Origin: Spiribacter vilamensis
GTDB lineage: Bacteria; Pseudomonadota; Gammaproteobacteria; Nitrococcales; Nitrococcaceae
Reading direction: 5' to 3'
NCBI RefSeq assembly: GCF_004217415.1
Contig: NZ_SHLI01000001.1
Coordinates: 248,001-312,000 of the forward strand
Length of the DNA: 64,000 bases
This document shows, piece by piece, positions 8,311 through 16,714 of the stretch; the stretch's first letter is position 1, and every line of letters starts with the position of its first letter. The notes below the pieces were generated by a model, which was not told the DNA's origin, did no database searches, and was given only the letters and a program-made list of their open reading frames with translations. The position numbers and the translations under genes were made by a program.

Positions 8311-8357
8311 CTTATAGTGTCCTGTGATCAGGGTCTGGTACACAGTGACAATGTCAC
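8311..8357. promoter_or_regulatory. Candidate operator/promoter between sqr and the Crp/Fnr regulator
   Basis: In the 138-bp divergent spacer a perfect inverted repeat GTGAC-AAT-GTCAC lies at 8345-8357. A second repeat, CCTG-TGAT-CAGG, is at 8321-8332. On the minus strand a TATAAG -10 element (8311-8316) precedes sqr, with no good -35, as expected for an activated promoter. The first repeat is centred about 47 bp upstream of the predicted sqr start. It is not a canonical FNR box, so binding by the adjacent regulator is inference. Confidence 0.4.
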
Positions 8358-8414
8358 CGATTAGCCGACGCGATATTGAAAGAATAGCCCCCCTACCGAG
8401 ACGCACAAGGTGCC

Positions 8415-9215
8415 ATGGAAAACAACGCTGAATCATCGCCCTGCCTGGCGCTGGATGCGGCCTCGCCGGCCGTTCTCGGTGAGCCGGTCGTGGAGCGTCT
8501 GCGTCATGTTGCCACGCAGCATCCACCGGTAGCGCCCGGCACCCGGATCTATACCGACCGGACCCCTTTTTCGGCGATTTTCGCCGTGCGCTTCGGTGCG
8601 GTCAAAACGGTCGAATTCGACGATAACGGCGATGAGCAGGTGCTCTCGTTCCACCTGCCGGGGGAGTTCTTCGGGCTGACCGCGATTCATGCCGAGCGTT
8701 ACGTCAACACCGCCATCGCGCTGCAGCGTACGGCGGTATGCTCGCTGTCGTATCAGGGGCTGTCGCGGGTCGCGGATGAATCCCCGCCGTTGCGACGTCA
8801 ACTCATGCGGCTGATGAGCGGGGTGATCCTCACCGAGCAGGGCGCTTATGCAGCGATGGCTGGCCATGCCGCCCCGGCCCGGCTGGCCTTCCTGCTGCTG
8901 TCGCTGCGGCTCCGGATGGGGGGTGGTCGGCCGTTAGCCGATACCATCCGCCTGCCCATGTCCCGGGCGGAGCTCGGGTCCTCCATTGGTCTGACGCCGG
9001 AGACCACCAGTCGCATGTTCACCTATTTGCGCCGTGAGGGTCTGATCGAGGCGAGTGGCCGTAATGTACGCTTTGTCGATCCGGATCGCCTGCAGGCCAT
9101 GGCCGACCCGATTGCGGCGCTGAATAGCCCGGATCAGGTCCCGCAGAACGTGGCCGGCACCACTTCGTCCGCGGAAGGCGGGGAGCGCAGCCACGGCGAG
9201 GCCTCCGGGAGCTGA
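8415..9215 (+). CDS. Crp/Fnr-family transcriptional regulator
   Basis: A 266-residue regulator. The cyclic-nucleotide-binding-like sensor fold spans about residues 40-130, followed by a dimer helix and a winged HTH with recognition helix TPETTSRMFTYLRREGL. E196, S199 and R200 match the E-xx-SR residues by which FNR reads TTGAT half-sites. Only two cysteines (10 and 109) are in the first half, so the FNR-type 4Fe-4S cluster is not expected; heme, redox or another ligand could be sensed. Divergent from sqr with 138 bp between starts, it is the likely controller of the sulfide module. Its 3' end overlaps the convergent selO by 82 bp. Confidence 0.82.
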   Translation: MENNAESSPCLALDAASPAVLGEPVVERLRHVATQHPPVAPGTRIYTDRTPFSAIFAVRFGAVKTVEFDDNGDEQVLSFHLPGEFFGLTAIHAERYVNTAIALQRTAVCSLSYQGLSRVADESPPLRRQLMRLMSGVILTEQGAYAAMAGHAAPARLAFLLLSLRLRMGGGRPLADTIRLPMSRAELGSSIGLTPETTSRMFTYLRREGLIEASGRNVRFVDPDRLQAMADPIAALNSPDQVPQNVAGTTSSAEGGERSHGEASGS

Positions 9216-10642
9216 TAAGGCGAGCGAAGCGCCACCATTAGCCGCTCCGCCGGATCCATGTCGCCCTGCCGGGCGGCCTCGATGGCCGTCTCGATCCGGT
9301 AGTTGCGAGGGATGATGGCGGGATTGGCATGGTCCATGTGAAGCCGCCGCCGCGACTCGCTGACTCCCGCCCGTTCGAGGCGGTTCGCATAATCCGCCAT
9401 CCAGTGCCTCAACTCGTCAGTATCCCCCAGCCACTGGCTCATGTGATCAATCTGTGCAGGGCTATCGGGTGGTCCCTCTGCCAGTGCGCGCCAGCTGTTC
9501 GTGAAGTCGGCCTCGTGCCGCGCCATGAGCCCCAGGAAGCGCTCACCCAGTTCGCCATCCTCGGGAGATGCCGTCGTGACCTCGTCCTCGCGGTCCAGCA
9601 GCCCCAGTTTCGCGGCTAGCACCCGGTTATAACGGGCCTCGAATTGGGCCGGGTAGGTCTCGAGAATGGTCTCGGCGCGTTTGACGGCGGCGTCCTCGTC
9701 ATCGTCCAGCAGCGGGATGAGGCACTCCGCCAGTCGGGTCAGGTTCCAGTGACCGATCCGGGGCTGCTGGTTCCAGGCATAGCGCCCGCGGGCGTCAATG
9801 GAGCTGAAAACCCGGTCGGGTCGAAAACCGTCCATGAATGCGCAGGGTCCGTAATCCAGCGTCTCGCCGCTGATTGTCATGTTGTCGGTGTTCATGACGC
9901 CGTGAATAAACCCGACCCGCAGCCACTCGCTGATCAGCGTGGCGGTTTGCTCGACGACCCGCTGCAGCAGTGCTGCCGGGCGTTCCGCGGGAGGTAGCGA
10001 GCGCAGGTCCGGGTAATGCCAGTTGATGGCATTGTCGGTGAGGGTCTGCAGCGCCGCCGTATCACCGCGATGGGCGAAGTACTCGAAGGTCCCGAAGCGC
10101 AGATGGCTTGCCGCGACGCGGGTGAGTACCGCGCCTGGTTCGGGCCCGAACTGCCGATGGATGGTCTCACCGGTTGTCGCCACCGTCAGCGCCCGGCTCG
10201 TGGGGATGCCGAGCGCATGCATCGCCTCGCTGACGATATACTCTCGCAGCACCGGGCCCAGCGCCGCTCGGCCGTCGCCGGCCCGGGAGAAGGGCGTCGG
10301 ACCCGATCCCTTGAGCTGGAGATCCCGCAGGCGTCCGTCCCGGTCGGTGAGCTGGCCAATGATCAGCGCCCGGCCGTCGCCGAGCTGCGCGACCGGTTGC
10401 CCGAACTGATGACCGGCATAGGCGAGGGCGACAGGACGAGTGCCGGGGGGTAGTTGCGTCCCTGTCCAGAGGGCCGCTGCGCCGGTACCCCGGAGCCACT
10501 GCGAATCGAGACCCAGGTCGGCGGCCAGGTCGTGGTTGACGAGCCGCATGGCGGGAGCGGGGGCCGGTGTCGGCTCGCAGTACGCGTAGCCGCCTTCGGG
10601 GGCCTCGTCGGGATAGCGGTTATCGAGCGATGTCATTGTCAT
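9134..10642 (-). CDS. selO: Protein adenylyltransferase SelO (YdiU/UPF0061)
   Basis: A 502-residue pseudokinase-fold enzyme that transfers AMP from ATP to Ser/Thr/Tyr of target proteins, linked to redox stress. Typical stretches: YAGHQFGQPVAQLGDGRA (about 75-92), LQLKGSGPTPFSRAGDGRAA (109-128), and NTDNM then DYGPCAFMD (around 250-270), the active-site loops. The protein ends TFCGT: the penultimate-region cysteine is the position of selenocysteine in eukaryotic SelO and forms a regulatory disulfide in bacteria. This supports the full reading frame even though the last 82 bp overlap the convergent regulator gene. Confidence 0.92.
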   Translation of the reverse strand: MTMTSLDNRYPDEAPEGGYAYCEPTPAPAPAMRLVNHDLAADLGLDSQWLRGTGAAALWTGTQLPPGTRPVALAYAGHQFGQPVAQLGDGRALIIGQLTDRDGRLRDLQLKGSGPTPFSRAGDGRAALGPVLREYIVSEAMHALGIPTSRALTVATTGETIHRQFGPEPGAVLTRVAASHLRFGTFEYFAHRGDTAALQTLTDNAINWHYPDLRSLPPAERPAALLQRVVEQTATLISEWLRVGFIHGVMNTDNMTISGETLDYGPCAFMDGFRPDRVFSSIDARGRYAWNQQPRIGHWNLTRLAECLIPLLDDDEDAAVKRAETILETYPAQFEARYNRVLAAKLGLLDREDEVTTASPEDGELGERFLGLMARHEADFTNSWRALAEGPPDSPAQIDHMSQWLGDTDELRHWMADYANRLERAGVSESRRRLHMDHANPAIIPRNYRIETAIEAARQGDMDPAERLMVALRSPYQLPEASPWLRSPPSADEVVPATFCGT

Positions 10643-10707
10643 GGGGTCACCGTATCCGATGACGAAAGGGGATGGCGAGGCCGGGACCCATTCGGCAAAC
10701 TATACGG

Positions 10708-11217
10708 ATGATCGCGTTTATCAGGCACCAGTGGCGGCAACCGGCCCGGGTCAATCTCTTCATTGCACTGATCTGTTTCGCCCTGGTGGGGGTGGCGCTG
10801 CTTCTGGAGGCCATCGGCGGGATGGAGCCCTGCCCGCTCTGCGTCTTCCAGCGGATCGCATTCCTCGTGATCGGGGCCGTCCTCCTGGTGGGGGTTTTCT
10901 TCCCCGGGCGTATCGTCGCCGCGTCCAGCCTGGTCGGAGTGGCTGCCGGTATCGGTCTCGCGTGGCGGCATCTCTGGCTGCAGTCACTGCCCGCTGATCA
11001 GGTCCCGGCCTGCGGCCCCGGCCTGGATTACCTGGTGGGTGTATTCCCTATGACCGAGGTGATCGGGATGGTGCTTGCGGGATCCGGGGAGTGTGCCGAG
11101 GTCGATCGGGTGCTCGGGGTAAGTATTCCGCTGTGGACGTTGCTGATCTATGCGCTCCTGGGCGCCGTTGCCATTTACGTCAACCTGGGTGCCGGGCGGA
11201 GAGCGGTACAGCGATGA
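10708..11217 (+). CDS. dsbB: Disulfide bond formation protein DsbB
   Basis: A 169-residue inner-membrane protein with four helices that re-oxidises DsbA and passes electrons to quinone. The first periplasmic loop has the redox motif CPLC (residues 42-45), followed by VFQR; the second loop has the PACG and GECAE cysteine pair. ATG 10708 gives a short cytosolic tail as in known DsbB; an in-frame ATG at 10672 would add 12 residues and nearly touch the divergent selO start. The stop overlaps the start of the yoaA gene (ATGA). Confidence 0.9.
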   Translation: MIAFIRHQWRQPARVNLFIALICFALVGVALLLEAIGGMEPCPLCVFQRIAFLVIGAVLLVGVFFPGRIVAASSLVGVAAGIGLAWRHLWLQSLPADQVPACGPGLDYLVGVFPMTEVIGMVLAGSGECAEVDRVLGVSIPLWTLLIYALLGAVAIYVNLGAGRRAVQR

Positions 11218-13142
11218 CCGCATATCCAGCGGTCGACCGCGCACTGGCAGCTGATGGCCCCCTTGCCGACGTCCTCGATGACTATGCGCCGCGCGACGAG
11301 CAGCTGCGCATGGCGCACGCGGTCGCCGCCGCCATCGAGGCCGACGAGTCCCTGGTGGTGGAGGCGGGGACCGGGACCGGCAAGACGCTCGCCTACCTCA
11401 TCCCGGCGCTTCTGTCGGGGCAGCGGGTGGTTATCTCCACCGGGACGCGAACGCTGCAGGATCAGCTCTATCATCGCGATCTGCCACTCGCCCGCGACGC
11501 ACTGGGGCGTCCGGTCCGTACCGCGCTGTTGAAGGGGCGGGGGAATTACCTCTGCCTCTACCGCATGGAGCGGACTCTTGAAGAGGGTCGTCTGGAGACC
11601 ACGGCGATGGCCGACGGCCTGCAGCAGCTTCGGGCCTGGGCGGGGCGGACGCGCAGCGGTGATCTGGCCGAGGCGCCGGCCGGCAGTGCCGAGGGACGGC
11701 TGCAGCCACGGGTGACGTCGACGGCGGATAATTGCCTGGGTCAGAACTGCCCGCTCTATGCCGACTGTTTTTTGATGGAGGCCCGCCGTGAGGCCCAGGA
11801 AGCGGATGTCGTGGTGGTCAATCACCATCTGCTGATGGCCGACTGGGCGCTCCGCGAGGGCGGCTATGGCGAGGTGCTGCCGAGCGCGGATGTCTACATC
11901 CTCGACGAGGCCCATCAATTGCCGGAGACCGCCGCGCGATTCTTTGGCGTCACGATTTCCAGCCGTCAGCTACAGGATCTGGTGCGCGACACCCGGCTCG
12001 AGCAGCAGCGCGAGGCCGGTGATTCGGCCGACCTGGCGGAGCGTGCCGGAGCGGTGGAGCGTCAGAGCTCGGTGTTGCGACTCACCCTTGGTGATGGCAC
12101 TCGGACCGCATGGGCGGAAGCGCCCGAGGCGGCGGTCGAGGCGGCGACGGACCTTGCCGCCGCCCTCGAGTCGCTGACCGAGGCGCTCGCCCCCCAGGCC
12201 GCCCGTGGCCGGGGACTGGAGAATTGTCACAAGCGCAGTGACGAACTCCATTCCTCGCTGCGCGGCTTTCTCGCCAACGAATCCGACACCCGCGAGGTGG
12301 CCTGGGTGGAGACCCGCGGCCAGGGGTTCGCGCTGCGGCTGACACCGCTGGATGTCGCCGAGCATTTTCGCAGGAGCCGTTCACGCCACGGCCAGTCCTG
12401 GGTGCTCACTTCGGCCACGTTGAGCGTCAACGGGTCGTTCGAGCATTTCCAGCGCCGGCTCGGGGTGGAGTCGGCGCAGACATTGCAGCTCGACAGCCCC
12501 TTCGACTATGCCGCCAACACCCTCCTGTACCTCCCGGCGTCACTGCCGGAACCGCGGGACCCGCGCTTCAACGAGGCCTACCTGCAGGCGGTGGAGCCGG
12601 TACTGGAGGCGAGCGAGGGGCGGGCATTCATGCTGTTCACCAGTCACCGGGCCCTGCAGCAGGCGGCCGAGTGGCTGCGTGGCCGCGGCTGGTCGGGCCT
12701 GATGGTGCAGGGTGACGCCGCGCCCAAGCAGCTGCTGGAGCGCTTCCGGCAGACAACCGGGGCTATCCTGCTGGGCACCCAGTCCTTTTGGGAGGGCGTG
12801 GATGTTCGCGGGCCGGCGCTATCCTGCGTGATGATCGACCGATTGCCCTTCGCCTCGCCGGGAGATCCGGTTTTGCAGGCGCGGGCGGCGTGGCTGCGCG
12901 ACCAGGGCCGTAACCCGTTTGGCGAATATCAGCTGCCGGAGGCCATTATCGGTCTTCGCCAGGGCGTTGGTCGCCTGATCCGCGATGCCGCGGACCGGGG
13001 CGTGCTGGTACTCGGTGACAGCCGTCTCGTCAGCAAGCCCTATGGCCGGCTTTTCCGCCGCAGCCTGCCGCCGATGCCTCTGGTCCGCGACCTTGATGCC
13101 GTGACTGCGTTCTTCTCGGATCAGTCCTCGACGAGCTCGTAG
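11214..13142 (+). CDS. yoaA: ATP-dependent DNA helicase YoaA/DinG family (Fe-S, XPD-like)
   Basis: A 642-residue superfamily 2 helicase. Walker A AGTGTGKT near residue 44; four cysteines for a 4Fe-4S cluster (LCLY, NCLG, NCPLY, DCF) between about residues 115 and 190; DEAH box [10 protein letters not shown]-terminal helicase motifs [12 protein letters not shown] and GVGRLIRD. YoaA and DinG are 5'-3' helicases used in repair and replication-fork rescue; size and motif spacing favour YoaA. ATG 11214 overlaps the dsbB stop by 4 bp. The 3' end overlaps the convergent ectC by 22 bp. Confidence 0.9.
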   Translation: MTAYPAVDRALAADGPLADVLDDYAPRDEQLRMAHAVAAAIEADESLVVEAGTGTGKTLAYLIPALLSGQRVVISTGTRTLQDQLYHRDLPLARDALGRPVRTALLKGRGNYLCLYRMERTLEEGRLETTAMADGLQQLRAWAGRTRSGDLAEAPAGSAEGRLQPRVTSTADNCLGQNCPLYADCFLMEARREAQEADVVVVNHHLLMADWALREGGYGEVLPSADVYILDEAHQLPETAARFFGVTISSRQLQDLVRDTRLEQQREAGDSADLAERAGAVERQSSVLRLTLGDGTRTAWAEAPEAAVEAATDLAAALESLTEALAPQAARGRGLENCHKRSDELHSSLRGFLANESDTREVAWVETRGQGFALRLTPLDVAEHFRRSRSRHGQSWVLTSATLSVNGSFEHFQRRLGVESAQTLQLDSPFDYAANTLLYLPASLPEPRDPRFNEAYLQAVEPVLEASEGRAFMLFTSHRALQQAAEWLRGRGWSGLMVQGDAAPKQLLERFRQTTGAILLGTQSFWEGVDVRGPALSCVMIDRLPFASPGDPVLQARAAWLRDQGRNPFGEYQLPEAIIGLRQGVGRLIRDAADRGVLVLGDSRLVSKPYGRLFRRSLPPMPLVRDLDAVTAFFSDQSSTSS

Positions 13143-13510
13143 GAGCCATCGGCGTCGTGGGTCTCACGACCCGTAACCGGCGGGTTGAAGGCGCAGATGA
13201 GGCGCATGTCTTCGGTCCCGCCGCGCAGGACATGGCGATCGTGCTGGTCGAGGGCATAGAGCACGCCATCCCGAATCTCATGGCGTTCGCCAGTCGCCAG
13301 GTCTTCGATGCTGCCATTGCCCTCGACGCAGTAGACCGCCTCGAGATGATTCTTGTACCAGAGCGTCATTTCGGCGCCGGCAGGGATGATGGTCTCGTGG
13401 AAGGAGAAGCCCATGCCATCCTTTTTCAGCAGCAGACGACGGCTGGTCCAGCCGGGGCCCTGGATTTCGCGCTCGGAGCCCTTGATGTCTTCCAGATCAA
13501 CGATTTTCAT
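13121..13510 (-). CDS. ectC: Ectoine synthase EctC
   Basis: A 129-residue cupin enzyme that cyclises N-gamma-acetyl-diaminobutyrate to the compatible solute ectoine. Nearly full-length family match: start [16 protein letters not shown], then [20 protein letters not shown], an iron-binding cupin core [10 protein letters not shown]...[14 protein letters not shown], and the C-terminal [12 protein letters not shown]. Length is canonical. It lies 47 bp downstream of ectA on the same strand. The transaminase gene ectB, normally between them, is absent. It ends inside the 3' end of the convergent yoaA. Confidence 0.95.
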   Translation of the reverse strand: MKIVDLEDIKGSEREIQGPGWTSRRLLLKKDGMGFSFHETIIPAGAEMTLWYKNHLEAVYCVEGNGSIEDLATGERHEIRDGVLYALDQHDRHVLRGGTEDMRLICAFNPPVTGRETHDADGSYELVED

Positions 13511-13557
13511 TCTGTGAGTCCTTGTGTCGTTTCGGGTGCGTGTGTGGGAGCGCCCGC

Positions 13558-14091
13558 TCAGGGGGCGAGTCGATTGAGGGCCGACGGGCGATAGGGGCCG
13601 ATCGTGAACAACTCCTCCGCCGGGTGGCCGGAATCCGGGAAGTCCTCCGCCCGAAAGCAGGGATCGATCCGGCATTCCGCATCCAGCTCCCGCGCCATCG
13701 ACTGGAATAGCGCCCGTGAGGCCTCGTTATCGGGGGCGATGGTCGTCTCGAGCATGCTGGCACGATCGGCGCCGGGCTGGCGCAGGAAAGCGGCGATCAG
13801 GCGCTTGCCCAGTCCCTGTCCCTGCAGGCCGGGACGGATGCCGACCTGCCAGAGAAACACCACTTCGGGGTGTCGCGGTCGGCGATAGCCGCTGGCAAAT
13901 CCAACGATCCGGCCGTGATGCTCGGCAATGACGCAGGTATCGGCAAAATCCCGCGCAAGCAGCATGTAGAGATAGCTCGAGTTGAGATCGAGCGTTTGTG
14001 TATCCCGTGCGACCGTCCACATTGCACCGCCCTCATCCGCCGTGGGTGAGCGCAGCCGGATACCCTTGTCAGGGATCTCTTCGTCGATCAA
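13558..14091 (-). CDS. ectA: L-2,4-diaminobutyrate N-acetyltransferase EctA
   Basis: A GNAT acetyltransferase that makes N-gamma-acetyl-diaminobutyrate, the substrate of EctC. Recognised by [37 protein letters not shown] (acetyl-CoA P-loop) and [17 protein letters not shown] prefer a TTG start at 14091 (177 residues) preceded by GGGGGCAGGA. The frame is open to ATG 14175 or 14169, but those starts would collide with the divergent MFS gene and leave no promoter. Length with the TTG start fits EctA. Followed by ectC; ectB is missing here, so diaminobutyrate must be made by a gene elsewhere. Confidence 0.88.
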   Translation of the reverse strand: MIDEEIPDKGIRLRSPTADEGGAMWTVARDTQTLDLNSSYLYMLLARDFADTCVIAEHHGRIVGFASGYRRPRHPEVVFLWQVGIRPGLQGQGLGKRLIAAFLRQPGADRASMLETTIAPDNEASRALFQSMARELDAECRIDPCFRAEDFPDSGHPAEELFTIGPYRPSALNRLAP

Positions 14092-14169
14092 TCCTGCCCC
14101 CGTATTGGCCTGTCCGCGTGGCTCCCGATAGTAGCAATGCCGCGGCAGGTCGACTATCCTCCGACCCAT

Positions 14170-15459
14170 ATGCACCGCACGCTTTCACCGCTAATTGCAC
14201 TGTTCGTGTCGTTCGGACTGCTGCTGACTGGCGGCGGCCTGCTTACGACGCTGGTCGGTGTGCGTATGTCCGAGGAGGCCTTCAATACCGGTGTCATCGG
14301 TATTGTCACGGCCGGATACTCGGTGGGATTCGTGCTGGCAACGCTGGTCTGCGCCGGCATCATCTCGCAGGTGGGCCACATCCGCAGTTTCGCGGCATTC
14401 GCGGCCATGGCGGCAATCAGTACCCTGGTCTACCCCCTGCTCATCGATCCGTGGCTCTGGGGCGCGATGCGGGTTGCCTACGGGTTCAGCCTCGCGGGCC
14501 TCTACATGGTCACCGAGAGCTGGCTCAACGACCGTACGCCGAGTGACCGGCGGGGCCAGGTGCTCGGCGTCTACAGCATCGTCAGTTATGTCGGTCTCGG
14601 CGGTGGGCAGTTCCTGCTCATGATCGGCAAACCGGGCGGGTTCGAGCTCTTCAGCCTTGCCGCGATGCTGATTGCCGCAGCGGTGGTGCCGGTGACGATC
14701 ACCCGGATCGCATCGCCGGCGTTACCCGTGGTCGAACGCGTCGGCCTGCGTGATCTTTTCGATGCCTCGCCACTCGGCGTAGTCGGTTCCGCGCTTGCCG
14801 GGACGGTCGGTGGCGCGTTCCTCGGTCTCGCGCCGGTCTATGCCCGTAGTGCCGGCTTCACTGACAGCCGCATCGCGTGGCTGATGGGGCTGAGCATCCT
14901 TGGCGGTTTCCTTTTGCAGTGGCCGATCGGCCATCTCTCGGATCGTTTCAATCGCCGCGATGTGCTGATGGGGGTAAGCTTCCTCATGACGGGGACCAGC
15001 CTGGGTATCGTCTACGTCACCGGGCATAGCGAACTACTGGTTATCGGCATGGCGATTCTCTGGGGCGGGCTCGCCTTTACGCTCTATCCGATCTCGCTGT
15101 CGCTGGCGAATGACTTCATCAAGCCGCAACAGATGCTCGGCGCCAGTGCCAGCCTGTTGCTGGTCCATGGTGCGGGGATGATCCTCGGGCCGCTGATCGC
15201 CTCGCAGCTGATGTCGTTCACGGGGCCGGCGGGGCTGTTCTGGACCCTGGCGGGGGCCGGGCTGTTGCTGGGTAGTTTCGCCTGGCTGCGGCAGCGCATT
15301 GGTCCGCCAATCCCCGTGGGGGAGCCGGCTACCTACCGGATCGTGCCCCAGGAAGCGGTTTACGCCGGCGGCCTTGACCCCTACTACGAGGAGGTCCAGC
15401 TGGAATTCGATTTCGAGGCGGGTATCGCCGATGCGCCTGAACCGGAGGCCGAGCCATGA
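14170..15459 (+). CDS. MFS transporter, YcaD-like
   Basis: A 429-residue major facilitator with twelve predicted helices. The pattern resembles the YcaD subgroup: GLLLTGGGLLTTLVGVR in helix 1, VTESWLNDRTPSDRRGQVLG at the central cytosolic loop of the N-half, and WPIGHLSDRFNRRDVL in the C-half. The last about 45 residues form an acidic cytosolic tail. The substrate is unknown. An in-frame ATG at 14137 exists, but 14170 starts right at the first membrane helix. It overlaps tsaB by 4 bp. Confidence 0.82.
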   Translation: MHRTLSPLIALFVSFGLLLTGGGLLTTLVGVRMSEEAFNTGVIGIVTAGYSVGFVLATLVCAGIISQVGHIRSFAAFAAMAAISTLVYPLLIDPWLWGAMRVAYGFSLAGLYMVTESWLNDRTPSDRRGQVLGVYSIVSYVGLGGGQFLLMIGKPGGFELFSLAAMLIAAAVVPVTITRIASPALPVVERVGLRDLFDASPLGVVGSALAGTVGGAFLGLAPVYARSAGFTDSRIAWLMGLSILGGFLLQWPIGHLSDRFNRRDVLMGVSFLMTGTSLGIVYVTGHSELLVIGMAILWGGLAFTLYPISLSLANDFIKPQQMLGASASLLLVHGAGMILGPLIASQLMSFTGPAGLFWTLAGAGLLLGSFAWLRQRIGPPIPVGEPATYRIVPQEAVYAGGLDPYYEEVQLEFDFEAGIADAPEPEAEP

Positions 15460-16232
15460 AACCATTGCCCGTGATTCTCGGCATTGATGCGACCACCGGG
15501 ATCTGCAGTGTCGCCCTGGGCGTCAACGGGTCAGTTCGTACCCGCACTGTGCATCAGCGCAAAGGCCAGACCTCGACGACCCTCGCGTTCGCGGATGAAC
15601 TGCTGGCGGAGGCCGGGTTGGGTCGCTCCGCCATCGATGCCATCGCCTGTACCCGGGGACCCGGTGGTTTCACCGGCGTGCGCATCAGTACCGGCATCGG
15701 TCAGGGCCTGGCGTTGGGGCTGGATCGGCCGGTGGTGGGTTTGTCGACCCTTCGGGTCGTCGCGGAGACCGCCTTGCAGGCCGACGCGGCCGCAGCCGGT
15801 GCGCTGGTGATGCTGGACGCGCGGATGGGGGAGATCTACGGCGGGATGTTCCGTCGCGGCGTGGCGGAGGGGGAGTCAACCACCGCGGCGGTGACCGGGG
15901 AGTGGCTCGGGGCGCCGGTCAGTCCGACCCTGCCCGCCGGGCGGTGGATCGGTGCCGGCAGTGGCTTCGCCGCCTATCCGCCGCTGGCCGATGCGACCGG
16001 ACTGATCGGCGTGTGGCCCGACTGCGCACCCGACATGGGGGCGGCCATGCCGCTTGCGCGGCGTTGTCTGGAAGAGGGAGACAGCCTCCCCGGCGAGCGG
16101 CTGGAACCGGTTTATCTGCGCAACCGCGTGGCCCAGCCGGCCCAGGGTTTCGCGGACAAGGCCGAGCGCTTAGGCTTGTCGTCCGTACCAGGAGATGAGG
16201 CGGATGGCGGTTTTCCCCGGCGACGATCATGA
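15456..16232 (+). CDS. tsaB: tRNA threonylcarbamoyladenosine biosynthesis protein TsaB
   Basis: A 258-residue ASKHA-fold protein, partner of TsaD and TsaE in making the t6A37 tRNA modification. Typical motifs are ILGIDATTGICSVAL at the start and ACTRGPGGFTGVRISTGIGQGLA near residues 66-88, followed by VMLDARMGEIY. The ATG overlaps the MFS stop. Its 3' end overlaps the Fur-family gene by 38 bp. Confidence 0.92.
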   Translation: MKPLPVILGIDATTGICSVALGVNGSVRTRTVHQRKGQTSTTLAFADELLAEAGLGRSAIDAIACTRGPGGFTGVRISTGIGQGLALGLDRPVVGLSTLRVVAETALQADAAAAGALVMLDARMGEIYGGMFRRGVAEGESTTAAVTGEWLGAPVSPTLPAGRWIGAGSGFAAYPPLADATGLIGVWPDCAPDMGAAMPLARRCLEEGDSLPGERLEPVYLRNRVAQPAQGFADKAERLGLSSVPGDEADGGFPRRRS

Positions 16233-16692
16233 TCACCAACACTGTATTGACGAGGCGCTGGCCGAGGCCGAGCGCCTCTGCGCGCAGCGGGGGCGACGGC
16301 TCACCGCGCTGCGGCGCCGGGTGCTGGAGCTGATCTGGGAGAGCCATCAGCCGGTCAAGGCCTATGATCTGCTGGCAAGGCTGCGCGACGGGAACGCGTC
16401 GGCGGCGCCGCCGACCGTCTACCGGACGCTGGATTTTCTCATGGCGGAGCGATTCGTCCACCGGCTGGCATCCATTAATGCCTATGTCGGTTGCGGCCAT
16501 CCCGAGCACAGTCACAACGGCCAGTTCCTGATCTGCCGCTACTGTCACCGGGTGGCCGAGCTTGATGATGACGCCATTGAGGCGTCTCTCGACCATCGGG
16601 CCGGCGACCTCGGCTTCGTGCAGCTTGAACAGACCGTGGAAATCGAGGGCATCTGCCCTCACTGTCGCCCGCTGGTGGGTGATACGTCCTGA
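16195..16692 (+). CDS. zur: Fur-family metal regulator, Zur-like
   Basis: A 165-residue Fur-family repressor. Winged-helix part with RLTALRRRVLELIWESHQPVKAYDLL and PPTVYRTLDFLMAERFVHRL; C-terminal metal/dimer part with FLICRYCHRV and GICPHCRPL, two CxxC pairs that bind structural zinc. The N-terminal His-rich DDHDHQHC and the zinc-knuckle layout favour Zur over Fur or PerR. ATG 16195 lies inside the end of tsaB (ATG 16204 is an alternative). No zinc-uptake genes are next to it in the window. Confidence 0.82.
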   Translation: MRRMAVFPGDDHDHQHCIDEALAEAERLCAQRGRRLTALRRRVLELIWESHQPVKAYDLLARLRDGNASAAPPTVYRTLDFLMAERFVHRLASINAYVGCGHPEHSHNGQFLICRYCHRVAELDDDAIEASLDHRAGDLGFVQLEQTVEIEGICPHCRPLVGDTS

Positions 16693-16714
16693 TCCCGACG
16701 GAGGGCCCCAAGCC

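Noticed and set aside
11175-11918. 247-codon open frame on the minus strand
   Set aside because: Antisense to dsbB/yoaA; composition of a shadow frame.
14092-14175. ATG starts for ectA at 14175 or 14169
   Set aside because: They would abut or overlap the MFS start at 14170 with no space for promoters, and the added residues do not fit the EctA N-terminus; TTG 14091 is preferred, though not proven.
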